A stretch of 64,000 nucleotides of DNA from the NCBI RefSeq assembly GCF_900112135.1, contig NZ_FOLC01000016.1, forward strand, positions 1 to 64,000, read 5' to 3'. The DNA comes from Collimonas sp. OK412 (GTDB lineage: Bacteria > Pseudomonadota > Gammaproteobacteria > Burkholderiales > Burkholderiaceae_D). The notes under the pieces were generated by a model. It did no database searches. It was not told the origin of the DNA and saw only the letters and a program-made list of their open reading frames with translations. The translations under genes were made by a program, and so were the position numbers. Positions 27,422 to 37,289 of the stretch are shown piece after piece. The first letter of the stretch is position 1; every line of letters begins with the position of its first letter.

Positions 27422-28423
27422 ATGGCTTATGAACAGCTACTGTCTCAGGACGAAGTAGATGCACTGCTGCAAGGCGTCACCGGCGAGACCGATGCCGCCG
27501 CGGCGCCGGCGCCGAATCCGGAAGGCGTGCAAGCCTACAACCTCGGCACCCAGGAACGTATCGTGCGCGGCCGCATGCATACGCTGGAAATCATCAACGA
27601 GCGCTTCGCGCGCCAGTTGCGCAGCTCCCTGTTCAATTTCATGCGCCGCAGCGCCGACATTTCGGTAGGCGCGGTCCATGTCCAGAAGTACAGCGAATTC
27701 ATCCGCCACCTGCCGGTGCCGGCCAATATCAACCTGCTGCACATGAAGCCCTTGCGCGGCACGGCGCTGTTCGTGTTCGATCCGAACCTGGTGTTCCTGG
27801 TGGTGGACAACCTGTTCGGCGGCGACGGCCGTTTCCATATGCGGGTCGAGGGCCGCGATTTCACCCAGACCGAACAGCGCATCATCACCCGCCTGCTGAA
27901 CCTGGCGCTGGATAGCTACGGCAGCGCCTGGAATCCGATCTATCCGCTCGAATTCGAGTACGTGCGGGCGGAAATGCATACCAAGTTCGCCAATATCGCG
28001 ACGCCGAATGAGGTTGTGGTGAACACCACTTTCCACATCGAGTTCGGGCCTATCGGCGGCGCCCTGCATATCTGCATCCCGTATTCGATGATAGAACCGA
28101 TACGCGACCTGCTGTCCAATCCGGTGCAGGATGAAGTCGAAGTCGACAAGCGCTGGGTCAAGCAGCTGTCGCAGCAGGTGCAAAGCGCCGACGTCCAGCT
28201 GAAAGTGGATTTCATGCATATCCCGTCGACCATCGGCCAGCTGCTGAAACTGAAGGTCGGCGATGTCCTGCCGATAGAAATGCCCGAAACCATCGTTGCC
28301 AAGGTGGACGGCGTGCCGGTGATGGAATGCGGTTACGGCACTTCCAACGGCCGCTACGCGCTGCGAGTTGAAAAAATGATCAATCACCGCGATGGTGATT
28401 TAAAAGGGAATGATAATGAGTGA
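27422..28423 (+). CDS. fliM: Flagellar motor switch protein FliM
   Basis: 333 residues. The N-terminus has the CheY-binding peptide L-S-Q-D-E-V-D-A-L-L. The middle domain (E-R-F-A-R-Q-L-R-S-S-L-F, then L-N-L-L-H-M-K-P-L-R-G-T-A-L) contacts FliG, and the C-terminal SPOA domain contacts FliN. It begins 15 bases after fliL and its stop overlaps the fliN start. Confidence 0.98.
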   Translation: MAYEQLLSQDEVDALLQGVTGETDAAAAPAPNPEGVQAYNLGTQERIVRGRMHTLEIINERFARQLRSSLFNFMRRSADISVGAVHVQKYSEFIRHLPVPANINLLHMKPLRGTALFVFDPNLVFLVVDNLFGGDGRFHMRVEGRDFTQTEQRIITRLLNLALDSYGSAWNPIYPLEFEYVRAEMHTKFANIATPNEVVVNTTFHIEFGPIGGALHICIPYSMIEPIRDLLSNPVQDEVEVDKRWVKQLSQQVQSADVQLKVDFMHIPSTIGQLLKLKVGDVLPIEMPETIVAKVDGVPVMECGYGTSNGRYALRVEKMINHRDGDLKGNDNE

Positions 28424-28835
28424 CGAAAACAAGCCGGATCCAAACGCCGAAGCCGCCGACGACTGGGCCAGCGCGCTCGCGGCCCAGACCGCGGCATCGC
28501 AGCCTGCGCCGGAACCGGCGCCTGCCGCCAAGGTGTTCCAGCCTCTCAGCGGCGACGCCGCCGAGGTCGCCAAGACCGATATCGACATGATCCTGGATAT
28601 CCCGGTGCAGATGACCGCGGAACTGGGGCGCACCAGGATCACCATCAAGAACCTGCTGCAGCTGGCGCAGGGTTCGGTGGTCGAACTGGACGGCCTGGCC
28701 GGTGAGCCGATGGATGTGCTGATCAACGGCTACCTGATCGCCCAGGGCGAGGTGGTGGTCGTCAATGACAAGTTCGGCATCCGCCTGACCGACATCATCA
28801 CGCCGTCGGAACGCATACACAAGCTGAACCGATGA
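28416..28835 (+). CDS. fliN: Flagellar motor switch protein FliN
   Basis: 139 residues from ATG 28416, placed 6 bases after GGGA; an ATG two codons earlier lies too close to that site. A variable acidic N-terminus precedes a SPOA domain (D-M-I-L-D-I-P-V-Q-M-T-A-E-L-G-R, L-A-Q-G-S-V-V-E-L-D-G-L-A-G-E-P, V-V-N-D-K-F-G-I-R). FliN forms the lower C ring and docks FliH. The start lies inside the end of fliM. Confidence 0.97.
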   Translation: MSDENKPDPNAEAADDWASALAAQTAASQPAPEPAPAAKVFQPLSGDAAEVAKTDIDMILDIPVQMTAELGRTRITIKNLLQLAQGSVVELDGLAGEPMDVLINGYLIAQGEVVVVNDKFGIRLTDIITPSERIHKLNR

Positions 28836-29302
28836 AATTTCTGCCCTTGGCGCGGCGCGCGCTGCTGCTGTCGGCATGCCTGGCCTTGCCCGCCTCGGCC
28901 ATGATCGCCGCGCCCGCCGCCACAGCAATACCGGCGACGCCGTCATGGGGCGCGAGCGGCCTGTTGCAGGCGGCTTCCGGCCTGGCCGTGGTGCTTGCGC
29001 TGATTTTCTTTTGCGCCTGGGCGGCGCGCCGGATGGGGCTGCAAAAGCACAATAGCGGCCGCCTGGTAAAAGTCATCGCCAGCACCGCCATCGGCCAGCG
29101 CGAACGGGTGGTGGTGGTCGAAATCGGCGGCACCTGGCTGACGCTCGGAGTTACTCCCGGACAGATCCAGTCGTTGCACAGCATGCCGGCGCAGGAACTG
29201 CCGGAAGATCCCAAGCTGCCGATCAGGCAAAGCGCCATCGCTGCCGGCAACGCTGCCAACGCCTTTGCGCAAAAGCTGCGAGAGTCGCTAGGCCGCAAAT
29301 AG
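28832..29302 (+). CDS. fliO: Flagellar export gate protein FliO
   Basis: 156 residues. It has an N-terminal signal-like segment (about 8-30), a periplasmic stretch, one membrane helix (about 50-66, [12 protein letters not shown]), and a cytoplasmic domain with [16 protein letters not shown], as in the FliO/SctO-like family. FliO helps FliP assemble. The start overlaps the fliN stop by 4 bases. Confidence 0.92.
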   Translation: MKFLPLARRALLLSACLALPASAMIAAPAATAIPATPSWGASGLLQAASGLAVVLALIFFCAWAARRMGLQKHNSGRLVKVIASTAIGQRERVVVVEIGGTWLTLGVTPGQIQSLHSMPAQELPEDPKLPIRQSAIAAGNAANAFAQKLRESLGRK

Positions 29303-29372
29303 GTCCATCGCAATATTGCACTCGGCCCAAGCCATTTACCCCTCATTGACTCCTCAAGAACCGATCGGCAGA

Positions 29373-30134
29373 ATGCGTCCCCTTTCCTTCCTCGCGCAAC
29401 ACCGCAAGCTGCTGACAGCGCTATTGCTGACCGCGCTGCCTGCCGTCGCCGCCGCCCAGGCGCTGCCCGGCATCACCAGCACCACCGGCCCCGGCGGCAG
29501 CCAGACCTGGTCGCTCAGCGTCCAGACCATGCTGCTGCTGACTTCGCTGTCCTTCCTGCCGGCTCTGCTGCTGGCGATGACCAGCTTCACCCGCATCATC
29601 ATCGTGCTGGGCCTGCTGCGCACCGCCATCGGCGCCCAGAGTTCGCCGCCCAACCAGATCCTGGTCGGACTGGCGCTGTTCCTGACTTTTTTCGTGATGT
29701 CGCCGGTATTCGACAAAGCCTACAGCGATGCCTACAAACCCTTTTCCGACAACAAGATCAGCGCCGAACAGGCGCTTGAGCGCGGCATCCAGCCGTTCAA
29801 GCAGTTCATGCTGAAGCAGACCCGCGAAGGCGACCTGGCCCTGTTCGCCAAGCTGGCGCAGACGCCGCAGATGCAAGGGCCGGAAGAAGTGCCGCTCAGG
29901 ATACTGGTGCCGGCGTTTGTCATCAGCGAATTGAAAACCGCGTTCCAGATCGGCTTCACCATCTTTATCCCGTTCCTGATCGTCGACCTGGTGGTGGCCA
30001 GCGTCCTGATGTCGATGGGAATGATGATGGTGCCGCCCGCCACAATCTCACTGCCGTTCAAGCTGATGCTGTTCGTGCTGGTCGACGGCTGGCAGCTGCT
30101 GGTCGGCGCCCTGGCCCAAAGTTTCTATACTTGA
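29373..30134 (+). CDS. fliP: Flagellar export gate protein FliP
   Basis: 253 residues from the ATG at 29373, which gives a clean signal peptide ([18 protein letters not shown]); an upstream in-frame TTG would bury it. Four membrane helices follow. The [12 protein letters not shown] and [16 protein letters not shown] segments are the family signature. FliP forms a pentameric core of the export channel with FliQ and FliR. Confidence 0.97.
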   Translation: MRPLSFLAQHRKLLTALLLTALPAVAAAQALPGITSTTGPGGSQTWSLSVQTMLLLTSLSFLPALLLAMTSFTRIIIVLGLLRTAIGAQSSPPNQILVGLALFLTFFVMSPVFDKAYSDAYKPFSDNKISAEQALERGIQPFKQFMLKQTREGDLALFAKLAQTPQMQGPEEVPLRILVPAFVISELKTAFQIGFTIFIPFLIVDLVVASVLMSMGMMMVPPATISLPFKLMLFVLVDGWQLLVGALAQSFYT

Positions 30135-30147
30135 GGTTGCCCAAAAA

Positions 30148-30417
30148 ATGACTCCCGAATCGGTAATGGCGCTCGGCTACCAGGCCATGAAAATGACGCT
30201 CCTGCTAGGCGCGCCGCTGCTGCTGGTGGCCCTGGTCAGCGGCTTGATCATCAGCCTGTTCCAGGCCGCCACCCAGATCAATGAAATGACCCTGTCGTTC
30301 ATTCCCAAGCTGCTCGCGGTATGCGCCACCATGGTCATCGCCGGGCCGTGGATGCTCAATTCCATCCTGGACTACATGCGCCAGCTGTTTTCCAGCATTC
30401 CGCAGCTGGTTGGCTGA
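30148..30417 (+). CDS. fliQ: Flagellar export gate protein FliQ
   Basis: 89 residues with two membrane helices, exactly the FliQ pattern: M-T-P-E-S-V-M start, L-V-S-G-L-I-I-S-L-F-Q-A-A-T-Q-I-N-E-M-T-L-S-F-I-P-K and W-M-L-N-S-I-L-D. Four FliQ copies cover the FliP-FliR core. It begins 13 bases after fliP and shares one base with the fliR start. Confidence 0.97.
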   Translation: MTPESVMALGYQAMKMTLLLGAPLLLVALVSGLIISLFQAATQINEMTLSFIPKLLAVCATMVIAGPWMLNSILDYMRQLFSSIPQLVG

Positions 30418-31211
30418 TGTCGCCGGTGCTGTCGGTCACGTCCGCGCAGCTGAGCGCCTGGATCGTGGCGTTTGTGTGGCCATTCGTCAGGATGCTGGCG
30501 CTGATCAGCGCCAGCCCCATTTTCGGTGAGAAAAAAGTGGCGCGCCAGGTCAAGGTCGGCCTGGCCGCGCTGCTGGCGATCGCCATCGCCCCTACCCTGG
30601 GCGCCATGCCGGCCGTGCCGCTGGTCTCGGCCGGCGGCGTCTGGATCCTGGTCCAGCAGGTGCTGATCGGTTCGGCCATGGGATTTTCCATCCGGCTGGT
30701 GTTCGCCGCGGTGCAAGCGGCCGGCGACTACGCCGGCCTGCAGATGGGCTTGTCCTTCGCCTCTTTTTTCGATCCCAACAGCGGCGGCAACACCATGGTG
30801 CTGGCCAGCCTGCTCAACATGCTGGCGATGCTGATCTTCCTGGCGGTCGACGGCCACCTGATGGTGATCAGCACCCTGGTCGAGAGTTTCCACGTCCTGC
30901 CGATTTCGGACGCGCCGCTGGCGGCGGAAGGCTGGCATTTCCTGGCGCTGGCCGGCGCCAACGTCTTTTCCGCCGGCCTGATGCTGGCGCTGCCGCTGGT
31001 CGCCGCCCTGCTGACCCTGAACCTGGCGATGGGCATCCTCAACCGGGCGTCGCCGCAGCTGAGCATTTTCGCCGTCGGCTTTCCTTTGACTTTGCTGGGC
31101 GGGATCCTGATGCTGCAGCAGCTGATGCCGCACCTGGCGCCATTCCTGGAACAGGAATTTGCGCTTGGCCTGGCAAACATGCTGCACCTGGCGCAAGCGT
31201 TGCGGCCATGA
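30417..31211 (+). CDS. fliR: Flagellar export gate protein FliR
   Basis: 264 residues from the ATG that overlaps the fliQ stop (TGATG). Six hydrophobic segments are visible, with R-M-L-A-L-I-S-A-S-P-I-F-G-E near the start and S-F-A-S-F-F-D-P-N-S-G-G-N in the middle, both typical of FliR. One FliR closes the FliP5-FliQ4-FliR1 gate. It ends the fliF-to-fliR run. Confidence 0.96.
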   Translation: MSPVLSVTSAQLSAWIVAFVWPFVRMLALISASPIFGEKKVARQVKVGLAALLAIAIAPTLGAMPAVPLVSAGGVWILVQQVLIGSAMGFSIRLVFAAVQAAGDYAGLQMGLSFASFFDPNSGGNTMVLASLLNMLAMLIFLAVDGHLMVISTLVESFHVLPISDAPLAAEGWHFLALAGANVFSAGLMLALPLVAALLTLNLAMGILNRASPQLSIFAVGFPLTLLGGILMLQQLMPHLAPFLEQEFALGLANMLHLAQALRP

Positions 31212-31315
31212 GACAAGTTGGGCCGGCTGTCCGTCAAAGACGGGACGGTTATGCCAAAATAGCCCGGGATTTGATCCGCGCCGACCTACGTTGCATCTTC
31301 ACTGACAGGATACCG

Positions 31316-31825
31316 ATGCTTAAGCTGACCCGATGGCGAGCAACACTCATTCTTGCAGCCTGTTCGGTTTTGACCCCGGCCAGCGCCTATGCAGGACAAG
31401 GCGACCTGTTTGGTTTGCTGGACAACAAGCCGCTCAGTGAAACATGGCTCAATGCCGGCTTCTATTCCTATCATTTCAATCGCGATAAAGGACTGAACGG
31501 CAACAACCTGGGATTCGGCGCCGAATACCGGTTTTCGACCGTGGCGTCGGCCACTGCCGGCAGGTTCTACAACAGCGACCGCGAGTACTCGAATTACGTC
31601 GGCGTGTATTACCAGCCCGTATATATCGGGCCGGTGCGCCTGGGCCTGGTCGCCGGGGGATTCAACGGCTATCCGAAGATGCGGCGCGGCGACTGGTTCC
31701 TGGCCGCCATTCCGGTCGCCAGCATCGAATACAAGAACGTCGGCTTGAACCTCGCGGTTATCCCGAGCTACAAAGACAGGTTGTATGGCGCCCTGTCGTT
31801 CCAGCTGAAAATCAAGGTTTTCTGA
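31316..31825 (+). CDS. Small outer-membrane beta-barrel protein, PagP-like?
   Basis: 169 residues from the ATG at 31316 with AGGA 6 bases upstream. A signal peptide (about 1-26, ending A-Y-A) precedes alternating hydrophobic strands rich in Tyr, Gly and Phe, and the chain ends in Phe, the usual signal for outer-membrane insertion. Size and pattern fit an 8-stranded barrel; the S-Y-H-F-N-R start recalls PagP-like lipid A acyltransferase relatives, but I cannot place the catalytic residues with confidence. No flagellar role is evident. It lies 104 bases after fliR. Confidence 0.6.
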   Translation: MLKLTRWRATLILAACSVLTPASAYAGQGDLFGLLDNKPLSETWLNAGFYSYHFNRDKGLNGNNLGFGAEYRFSTVASATAGRFYNSDREYSNYVGVYYQPVYIGPVRLGLVAGGFNGYPKMRRGDWFLAAIPVASIEYKNVGLNLAVIPSYKDRLYGALSFQLKIKVF

Positions 31826-31856
31826 TCCCGGCCTGGAAGGCTTGCAGGTAATAAGC

Positions 31857-33068
31857 TTACAGGTAGTTCAGCAGTGAAATCTTGCGGATCTGCACAAAAG
31901 TCTGCTGCGTCGCCTGCAACGCCATCTGCCGCTGGTACAGCTCGGTAATCGCGCTGCTGTAGTCCAGGTCCTGGATATCCGACAGATAGCTCTTGTCCGA
32001 CAGGTTGCGGGCGTCGCCATTGGTGTTGAGGGTATCCAGCTCCTGCATGCGCGAGCCCACCGACGAGCGCACCGTCAGCACATTGTCGAGCGAGTTGGAC
32101 AGCTTGACGTTTGCCGTGCTCAAGGAATTCTGCAACTGCGCCTTGGCAGCCGGTGTGCCGTTGTCGATCGGCGTCTTGAGGGCACCGATCAAGTCGCTGA
32201 GCGCGCCGAACATGTCCGGATTGGCATTCTTTGCGGTGTTGACATTGAAGCTGTCGCCGCTGGCAGGGGCGCCGGTCAGCACGATTTGCAAGCCGCCGAA
32301 CTGGATCGGCGTGCCGGAGGTATAAGTGCCTGCCGTCACCACCGGCGGCGTATCCGAATTGGTCACGGTAAACGTCGTGGCCGAAGTAAAACTGATCGAA
32401 AAATTCTTGCCGAAATCGGGATTGGTAGCGTCGATCACAGAGGTGGCGCCATATACGCCGTCGCCGCTGTTGGCGGCGGCAGAAGTCGTGACGTAGCCGG
32501 AGCTGGTCTGCGCGGTCTGGAAAATGCTGCGGCCGTCGTCGGTGCCCGCCATCTGCCGCGAGATGTCGACCTGCAGCAGCTGCTGGCCCTGGTCGCCGAC
32601 ATATTGCACGCCGCCGCCGGCCTGCTGCACGAACGGCGCGCTGCCGCTCTTGAAGCCGGCGAACAGGAACTGGCCGTTGCCGTCGTCGGTATTGGCCAGG
32701 CCCAGCAGCTGGTCGTAATTGCTTTGCAAGGTGGTGGCGACCGACGCGCGGTCGGCGTCGGTCATGGTGCCGTTGCCGGCCTGCACCACCAGCCCTTTGA
32801 TATTTTGCAGCAGCGTGGTGACGCTTTGCAGCGCATTGTCTTCCAGGCCCAGCGTGCGCGACGCCTGGGCGCGGCTGGTGGAATATTGATCGTTAAGGGA
32901 AATCGACTGCGATGCGCTCAGCGCCCGGGTCGCGCCCAGCGGATCGTCGGACGGCGTGAGTATTTTTGACATGGCGCCTATCTGCTGTTGCACCCGCAAC
33001 AGGCTGGTTTGCTGGGAGCCCATCGCGGACAGGCTCTGGTCATAAAACGACTGGGTACTGATACGCAT
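31857..33068 (-). CDS. flgL: Hook-filament junction protein FlgL
   Basis: 403 residues, longer than the enteric protein because of an enlarged middle domain. The N-terminus (R-I-S-T-Q-S-F-Y-D-Q-S-L) and the C-terminal helix (D-Y-S-S-A-I-T-E-L-Y-Q-R-Q-M-A-L-Q-A-T-Q-Q-T-F) are conserved with flagellins. FlgL adapts the hook to the filament above FlgK. It follows flgK by 45 bases. Confidence 0.95.
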   Translation of the reverse strand: MRISTQSFYDQSLSAMGSQQTSLLRVQQQIGAMSKILTPSDDPLGATRALSASQSISLNDQYSTSRAQASRTLGLEDNALQSVTTLLQNIKGLVVQAGNGTMTDADRASVATTLQSNYDQLLGLANTDDGNGQFLFAGFKSGSAPFVQQAGGGVQYVGDQGQQLLQVDISRQMAGTDDGRSIFQTAQTSSGYVTTSAAANSGDGVYGATSVIDATNPDFGKNFSISFTSATTFTVTNSDTPPVVTAGTYTSGTPIQFGGLQIVLTGAPASGDSFNVNTAKNANPDMFGALSDLIGALKTPIDNGTPAAKAQLQNSLSTANVKLSNSLDNVLTVRSSVGSRMQELDTLNTNGDARNLSDKSYLSDIQDLDYSSAITELYQRQMALQATQQTFVQIRKISLLNYL

Positions 33069-33113
33069 CTTGTTTTCCTTGTTTATCGTCTTGCTGGCGA
33101 GTCCGGCGGCCGG

Positions 33114-35087
33114 TTAAGCAACAATCCCCAGGATTGCGTCGAACATGGTCGACGCCGTCTGGATCACCTTGGCATTGGCCTGGTACATCTGCTGGTACAT
33201 CAGCAGATTGGCGGTTTCTTCATCCTGGTTGACGCCGGACACCGACTGCTGCGCCGCCTTGATCTGCGCCGCCAGGCTGGTTTGCGCGGTATTGGCGATG
33301 GTGATCTGGTTGGCCTTGTTGCCGATGCTGCTGACCAGCTGGCCATACGCATCGGTATAGCTGGCGGTGCCGCCGGCCAGGGTTTTCTTGTTTTGCAAGG
33401 CGCCCAGCAGCAAGGCGTTGCTGCCGTCCGAAACGCCGCCGGTATTCGGCCCGATGGTGAACGTATCGCCGTTCACCGGCTTGCCGCTGATGGTGGCGCT
33501 GATGCCGTTGAAGCTGTAGGACGCGCCGTCGGTATACGTGACGGCAGCGCCGGCTGCATAGTTGACCACCGTGCCGTCCGGGTTGGTGACGGTCACCGCG
33601 GCGGCGGCCGGAAAGCCGGACAGGCTGGCAGGCGTGGTGGTGCTGTCGTATTTAAGCGTCAGCGGGCTGGCCAGCGGTGTCGGCAGGTACGAGGCGTCGA
33701 CCTTGCCGGCGCTGATGCCGGCGCTGCCCTGGTTGGTGGCCGTCTTGCCGGTGACGATAGGTGAAGCCGCCGCTATCTTGGCCGGATCGGTCACCGTCAC
33801 CGTCAGGTCGCGCGCGCCGGTGCGGGTCGGCTGGACCAGGAAGGAATCGCCGATTTGCGGCGTGCCGCTGGTCGCCTGCAGCGATACGCCGTCGAAAGTC
33901 ACCGGCAAGCTGGGATAGCTGCCGAGCACCTTGTTATCGGACAAACGGGTCACCGAATATTGCGGCGTGCCGGCGACGTTGACAAAATCGACCCGGTAAT
34001 CGCTGGTGGTCAGCTGGCTGGTATCGCTGAACGAAGGCGTGACCAGCAGGTTGCCGGTGTTGCGGGAATTGGCAGTCGCCGCCGGACTGGCTTGCGAAAA
34101 GAAATCCTGGCCGGCGGCGCCGTTCAGGTCAATGCCCAGCTTGTGCTGCGCATTGAACGTATCGGCCAGGCCGATCGCCATCCGCCCCAGTGCGTTCTGG
34201 GCCTCGCCCAGGGTCTGGTTGCGAAACTGCATCAGGCCGCCCAGCGAACCGCCGCTGATCACGCTGTCCTGCATTTCAACCGCGACGCCGGCAGCGTTCA
34301 CCAGGGCCACCGAGGTGCGGCTGGGATCGGCCGCCGAGGTGACGGCCTTCAGGGTCGATGCCTTGTCGCCCAGCACCAGGGTCTGGCCGGTGCCGATGAA
34401 TACGTTGTACTGGCCGCCGTCCTGCACCACCACCTTGGTCGCCACCAGCTGGCCCAGGCTGTTCACCAGGCTGTCGCGCTGGTCCAGCAAATCGTTCGGG
34501 GCCTGGCCGCCGGCAGCGTTGCTGAGCAAGGCGATCTGCTTGTTGATGCTGGCGATCTGGGTGGCGTAGGTATTGATCTGGTCGATCGAACCGGAAATCT
34601 GGTCGTTGACGTTGCCGTTCAGGCCGGTCAGCACCTGGCTCATGGTGCGGAACTGGTTGGCCAGGGCCTGGCCGGAACTGATCAGCTGCTGGCGCGCGGC
34701 GGAATCGGCAGGCGTGTTGGCGACTGCCTGCACGCCCTTGAACATGGTCTGCAGCATCGGCGCCAGGCCGGTGGTCTGGTTGGCCAGCAGGTTGTTGATC
34801 TGGTTGATCTGGGTCGAGTAAGCCCCCAGCGCCTGGTTGGTCGACTGCGCCTGGTTCAGCTGCGAACTCAGGAACTGGTCGTAGCTGCGGGTGACGTCGA
34901 CCACCTGCGCGCCGTTGCCGAAGAAACCGACGCTGGGAGTGTATGTACCGCCGGCGGACACCACCTGCGCCATTTGCCGGCTATAGCCGGGCGTGTTCAC
35001 GTTGGCCGTGTTGTGGCCGGTGGTCACCAATGCCGCTTGCGCCGCGTTGAGCCCGCTGAGCCCGGTAAAAAACAAGCTGTTTCCCAT
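33114..35087 (-). CDS. flgK: Hook-associated protein FlgK
   Basis: 657 residues, above the roughly 550 of enteric bacteria because of an extended central region (about 350-560) rich in Thr, Ser and Gly. The N-terminus has G-L-N-A-A-Q-A-A-L and T-G-H-N-T-A-N-V-N-T-P-G-Y-S-R, and the C-terminus has N-L-x-x-Y-Q-Q-M-Y-Q-A-N-A-K-V-I-Q-like residues. A sigma-28-type promoter lies 57 bases upstream, so flgKL can be read as late genes apart from flgB-J. Confidence 0.96.
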   Translation of the reverse strand: MGNSLFFTGLSGLNAAQAALVTTGHNTANVNTPGYSRQMAQVVSAGGTYTPSVGFFGNGAQVVDVTRSYDQFLSSQLNQAQSTNQALGAYSTQINQINNLLANQTTGLAPMLQTMFKGVQAVANTPADSAARQQLISSGQALANQFRTMSQVLTGLNGNVNDQISGSIDQINTYATQIASINKQIALLSNAAGGQAPNDLLDQRDSLVNSLGQLVATKVVVQDGGQYNVFIGTGQTLVLGDKASTLKAVTSAADPSRTSVALVNAAGVAVEMQDSVISGGSLGGLMQFRNQTLGEAQNALGRMAIGLADTFNAQHKLGIDLNGAAGQDFFSQASPAATANSRNTGNLLVTPSFSDTSQLTTSDYRVDFVNVAGTPQYSVTRLSDNKVLGSYPSLPVTFDGVSLQATSGTPQIGDSFLVQPTRTGARDLTVTVTDPAKIAAASPIVTGKTATNQGSAGISAGKVDASYLPTPLASPLTLKYDSTTTPASLSGFPAAAAVTVTNPDGTVVNYAAGAAVTYTDGASYSFNGISATISGKPVNGDTFTIGPNTGGVSDGSNALLLGALQNKKTLAGGTASYTDAYGQLVSSIGNKANQITIANTAQTSLAAQIKAAQQSVSGVNQDEETANLLMYQQMYQANAKVIQTASTMFDAILGIVA

Positions 35088-35143
35088 ACATTCTTCCTTT
35101 TAGAAAGCAACTGCCCGGCGTTGCTGCCAGGCTCACTTGAGGT

Positions 35144-35170
35144 ATAACGGCAGCAGCCCGGGAAATTTGA
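35144..35170 (-). promoter_or_regulatory. Sigma-28-type promoter of flgKL
   Basis: On the minus strand TCAAATTT (6 of 8 to the -35 consensus), an 11-base spacer and GCCGTTAT (6 of 8 to the -10 consensus), between flgJ and flgK. The -10 octamer is the same as at flgM. The flgK ATG is 57 bases past the -10 element. Confidence 0.75.
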
Positions 35171-35198
35171 GGGATATGAGCGGTTCCGCGCAAAAAAA

Positions 35199-36140
35199 TC
35201 AGAGGATCTGCTTGAGGATGCGCACCAGCTTCTCGCCATATTGCGGATCGGTGGCGTAACCGGCGCGCTGCAAGCCGTGCGCAGCCTCGGCCGGATCGCG
35301 CGTGGCCAGCACCTGCGCATAGCGCGGATTGCCGGCCAGGAAACGCGCATAGTCGGAAAACGCTTCCTCATACGATGCATAGGCGCGGAACGAGGCTTTG
35401 GTCTGCTGCGGCTGGCCGTCCACGTATTCGGTGGTGACGGCTTGCACCACCGCGCCTTTCCAGCCCTTGCCGGCCTTGATGCCGAACAGGTTGTGGCTGC
35501 TGCTGCCGTCCTCTCCCTTGATTTCGCGTTTGCCCCAGCCCGATTCCAGCGCGGCCTGCGCCAGGATCAGCTGCGACGGCACGCCGCTGCTGCGGCTGGC
35601 GGCTTGCGCCGGCGCGCTCATGCGCGACAGGAACTGGTCGACATATGCCTGCGGATTGCCGCCGGCGCCACGCCCGGAACCGGCAGCGGCGTCGTACAGG
35701 GACAGGTTCTGCACAACGCCGGGATTTGCCGGAGCCGCGGCTGCCGGCTGGCCGGGAAGCGGATCGGCGGCCGGCATCTTGCCCAGCGCCGCAGGCTGCT
35801 GCGGCGACTGGTCGACGGCGCGGCTAAGCTGGGCCTGCATCGCCTCGGCCAGGCCAAGGCCGCGGCCGGACAGGTTTTGCGCCAGCTGCTGGTCCAGCAT
35901 CGAGGTGTACATTTTTTCCTGCTGGCTATCGAACATGCCGTCCGACGGCGTCGCCTCGCGCATGCTCTTCAACACCATCTGCATAAACATCGCTTCGAAC
36001 TGGCGCGACACCTGTTTCAAGCCGTCTTGCGGCGAATTCCTGGTAGTGCGGCGCAAGGCGTCCACGCCTTGCACATCCAGCGCAAAACGCTGGTCAAGGT
36101 CGCCGCTGCGACTGCTGTTGATGGGACCGGGGACGCTCAT
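35199..36140 (-). CDS. flgJ: Rod-cap protein and peptidoglycan hydrolase FlgJ
   Basis: 313 residues from the ATG at 36140, with GAGG 5 bases upstream; an in-frame TTG 7 codons earlier lies within flgI. Residues 1-110 are the rod-cap domain (F-E-A-M-F-M-Q-M-V-L-K-S-M-R). After an Ala/Pro linker comes a glucosaminidase/GH73-type domain (about 155-310) with L-A-Q-A-A-L-E-S-G-W-G-K (catalytic Glu), N-L-F-G-I-K-A and Y-A-S-Y-E-E-A-F. It is thus the two-domain form found in beta- and gamma-proteobacteria. Confidence 0.95.
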   Translation of the reverse strand: MSVPGPINSSRSGDLDQRFALDVQGVDALRRTTRNSPQDGLKQVSRQFEAMFMQMVLKSMREATPSDGMFDSQQEKMYTSMLDQQLAQNLSGRGLGLAEAMQAQLSRAVDQSPQQPAALGKMPAADPLPGQPAAAAPANPGVVQNLSLYDAAAGSGRGAGGNPQAYVDQFLSRMSAPAQAASRSSGVPSQLILAQAALESGWGKREIKGEDGSSSHNLFGIKAGKGWKGAVVQAVTTEYVDGQPQQTKASFRAYASYEEAFSDYARFLAGNPRYAQVLATRDPAEAAHGLQRAGYATDPQYGEKLVRILKQIL

Positions 36141-36147
36141 GCCGGCC

Positions 36148-37287
36148 TCAGATGATTTCAAGTTCGGCGCGCAAGGCGCCGGCGGCTTTCATCGCCTGCA
36201 AGATGGAGACCAGGTCCTGCGGATTGGCGCCCAGCGTATTCAAGCCCTTCACCACATCGGCCAGCGATGCGCCGTTCTTGACTACCTGCAAGGCGCCGCC
36301 CGCCTGGTTCAGCTGGATTTGCGAAGTTTGCGCCACCACCGTGCTGCCGCCCGAGAACGGTCCAGGCTGGCTGATCACAGGCTGGGTATTGATCACCACC
36401 GACAAATTGCCATGGGCTACCGCGCAGTCCAGCACGCGCACGGTCTGGTTCATCACCACCGAGCCGGTGCGGGCGTTGATCACTACCCGCGCTGCCGCTT
36501 GCGCCGGCGTGATGTCGAGATTTTCCATGCGCGCCAGGAAACTGACCCGCGCTTCCGCCTGGGCCGGCGCGGCGACCTGGATCACGCGCGCATCGAGCGC
36601 GCTGGCAGTGCCGGCGCCAAAACTGCGGTTGATGGCCTCGACGGCTTTCTGCGCCGTGCCGAAATCGGATACATTCAGTTCCAGCGTCAAGCTATTCGCG
36701 TCGCCCAGCGGCGAACTGACCGCGCGCTCGACAATGGCGCCGGCAGGAATCCGGCCGGAACTGAGCTGGTTGATCTGCACCTTGCTGCCGTTGGCCGAGG
36801 CGCCGGCGCCGCCGACCACCATGTTGCCCTGCGCGATCGCATACACCATGCCGTCGGCGCCCTTGAGCGGCGTCATCAGCAGGGTGCCGCCGCGCAGGCT
36901 CTTGGCGTTGCCCATCGACGATACGGTGACGTCGATGTTCTGGCCCGGACGGGCAAACGACGGCAAGGTAGCGGTCACCATCACCGCCGCCACGTTCTTG
37001 AGCTGCATGTTGGTGCCGGGCGCCATTGATATGCCCAGCTGCGACAGCATGTTGTTGAGGGTCTGGGTGGTGAACGGCGTCTGCATGGTCTGGTCGCCGC
37101 TGCCGTCGAGGCCGACCATCAGGCCGTAGCCGATCAGCGGATTGTCGCGCACGCCCTGGATGCTGGCCAGTTCCTTGAGACGCTCCGCCTGCGCCGGCGA
37201 CACGGCGCAGGCGAGGCAAAGCGACAGGAATACAGCGCCGCGGCTGCGCCGCGCGCGCCGCAAAAAAAACTGGAATGATGATCGCAT
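36148..37287 (-). CDS. flgI: Flagellar P-ring protein FlgI
   Basis: 379 residues. A signal peptide (about 1-34, basic start then [15 protein letters not shown]) leads to the conserved body: [39 protein letters not shown] and [11 protein letters not shown] at the C-terminus. It forms the bushing in the peptidoglycan layer. It starts 2 bases after flgH ends. Confidence 0.97.
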   Translation of the reverse strand: MRSSFQFFLRRARRSRGAVFLSLCLACAVSPAQAERLKELASIQGVRDNPLIGYGLMVGLDGSGDQTMQTPFTTQTLNNMLSQLGISMAPGTNMQLKNVAAVMVTATLPSFARPGQNIDVTVSSMGNAKSLRGGTLLMTPLKGADGMVYAIAQGNMVVGGAGASANGSKVQINQLSSGRIPAGAIVERAVSSPLGDANSLTLELNVSDFGTAQKAVEAINRSFGAGTASALDARVIQVAAPAQAEARVSFLARMENLDITPAQAAARVVINARTGSVVMNQTVRVLDCAVAHGNLSVVINTQPVISQPGPFSGGSTVVAQTSQIQLNQAGGALQVVKNGASLADVVKGLNTLGANPQDLVSILQAMKAAGALRAELEII

Positions 37288-37289
37288 GG

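Noticed and set aside
29316-29372. An upstream in-frame TTG start for fliP.
   Set aside because: No ribosome site and it would displace the signal peptide; the ATG at 29373 is better.
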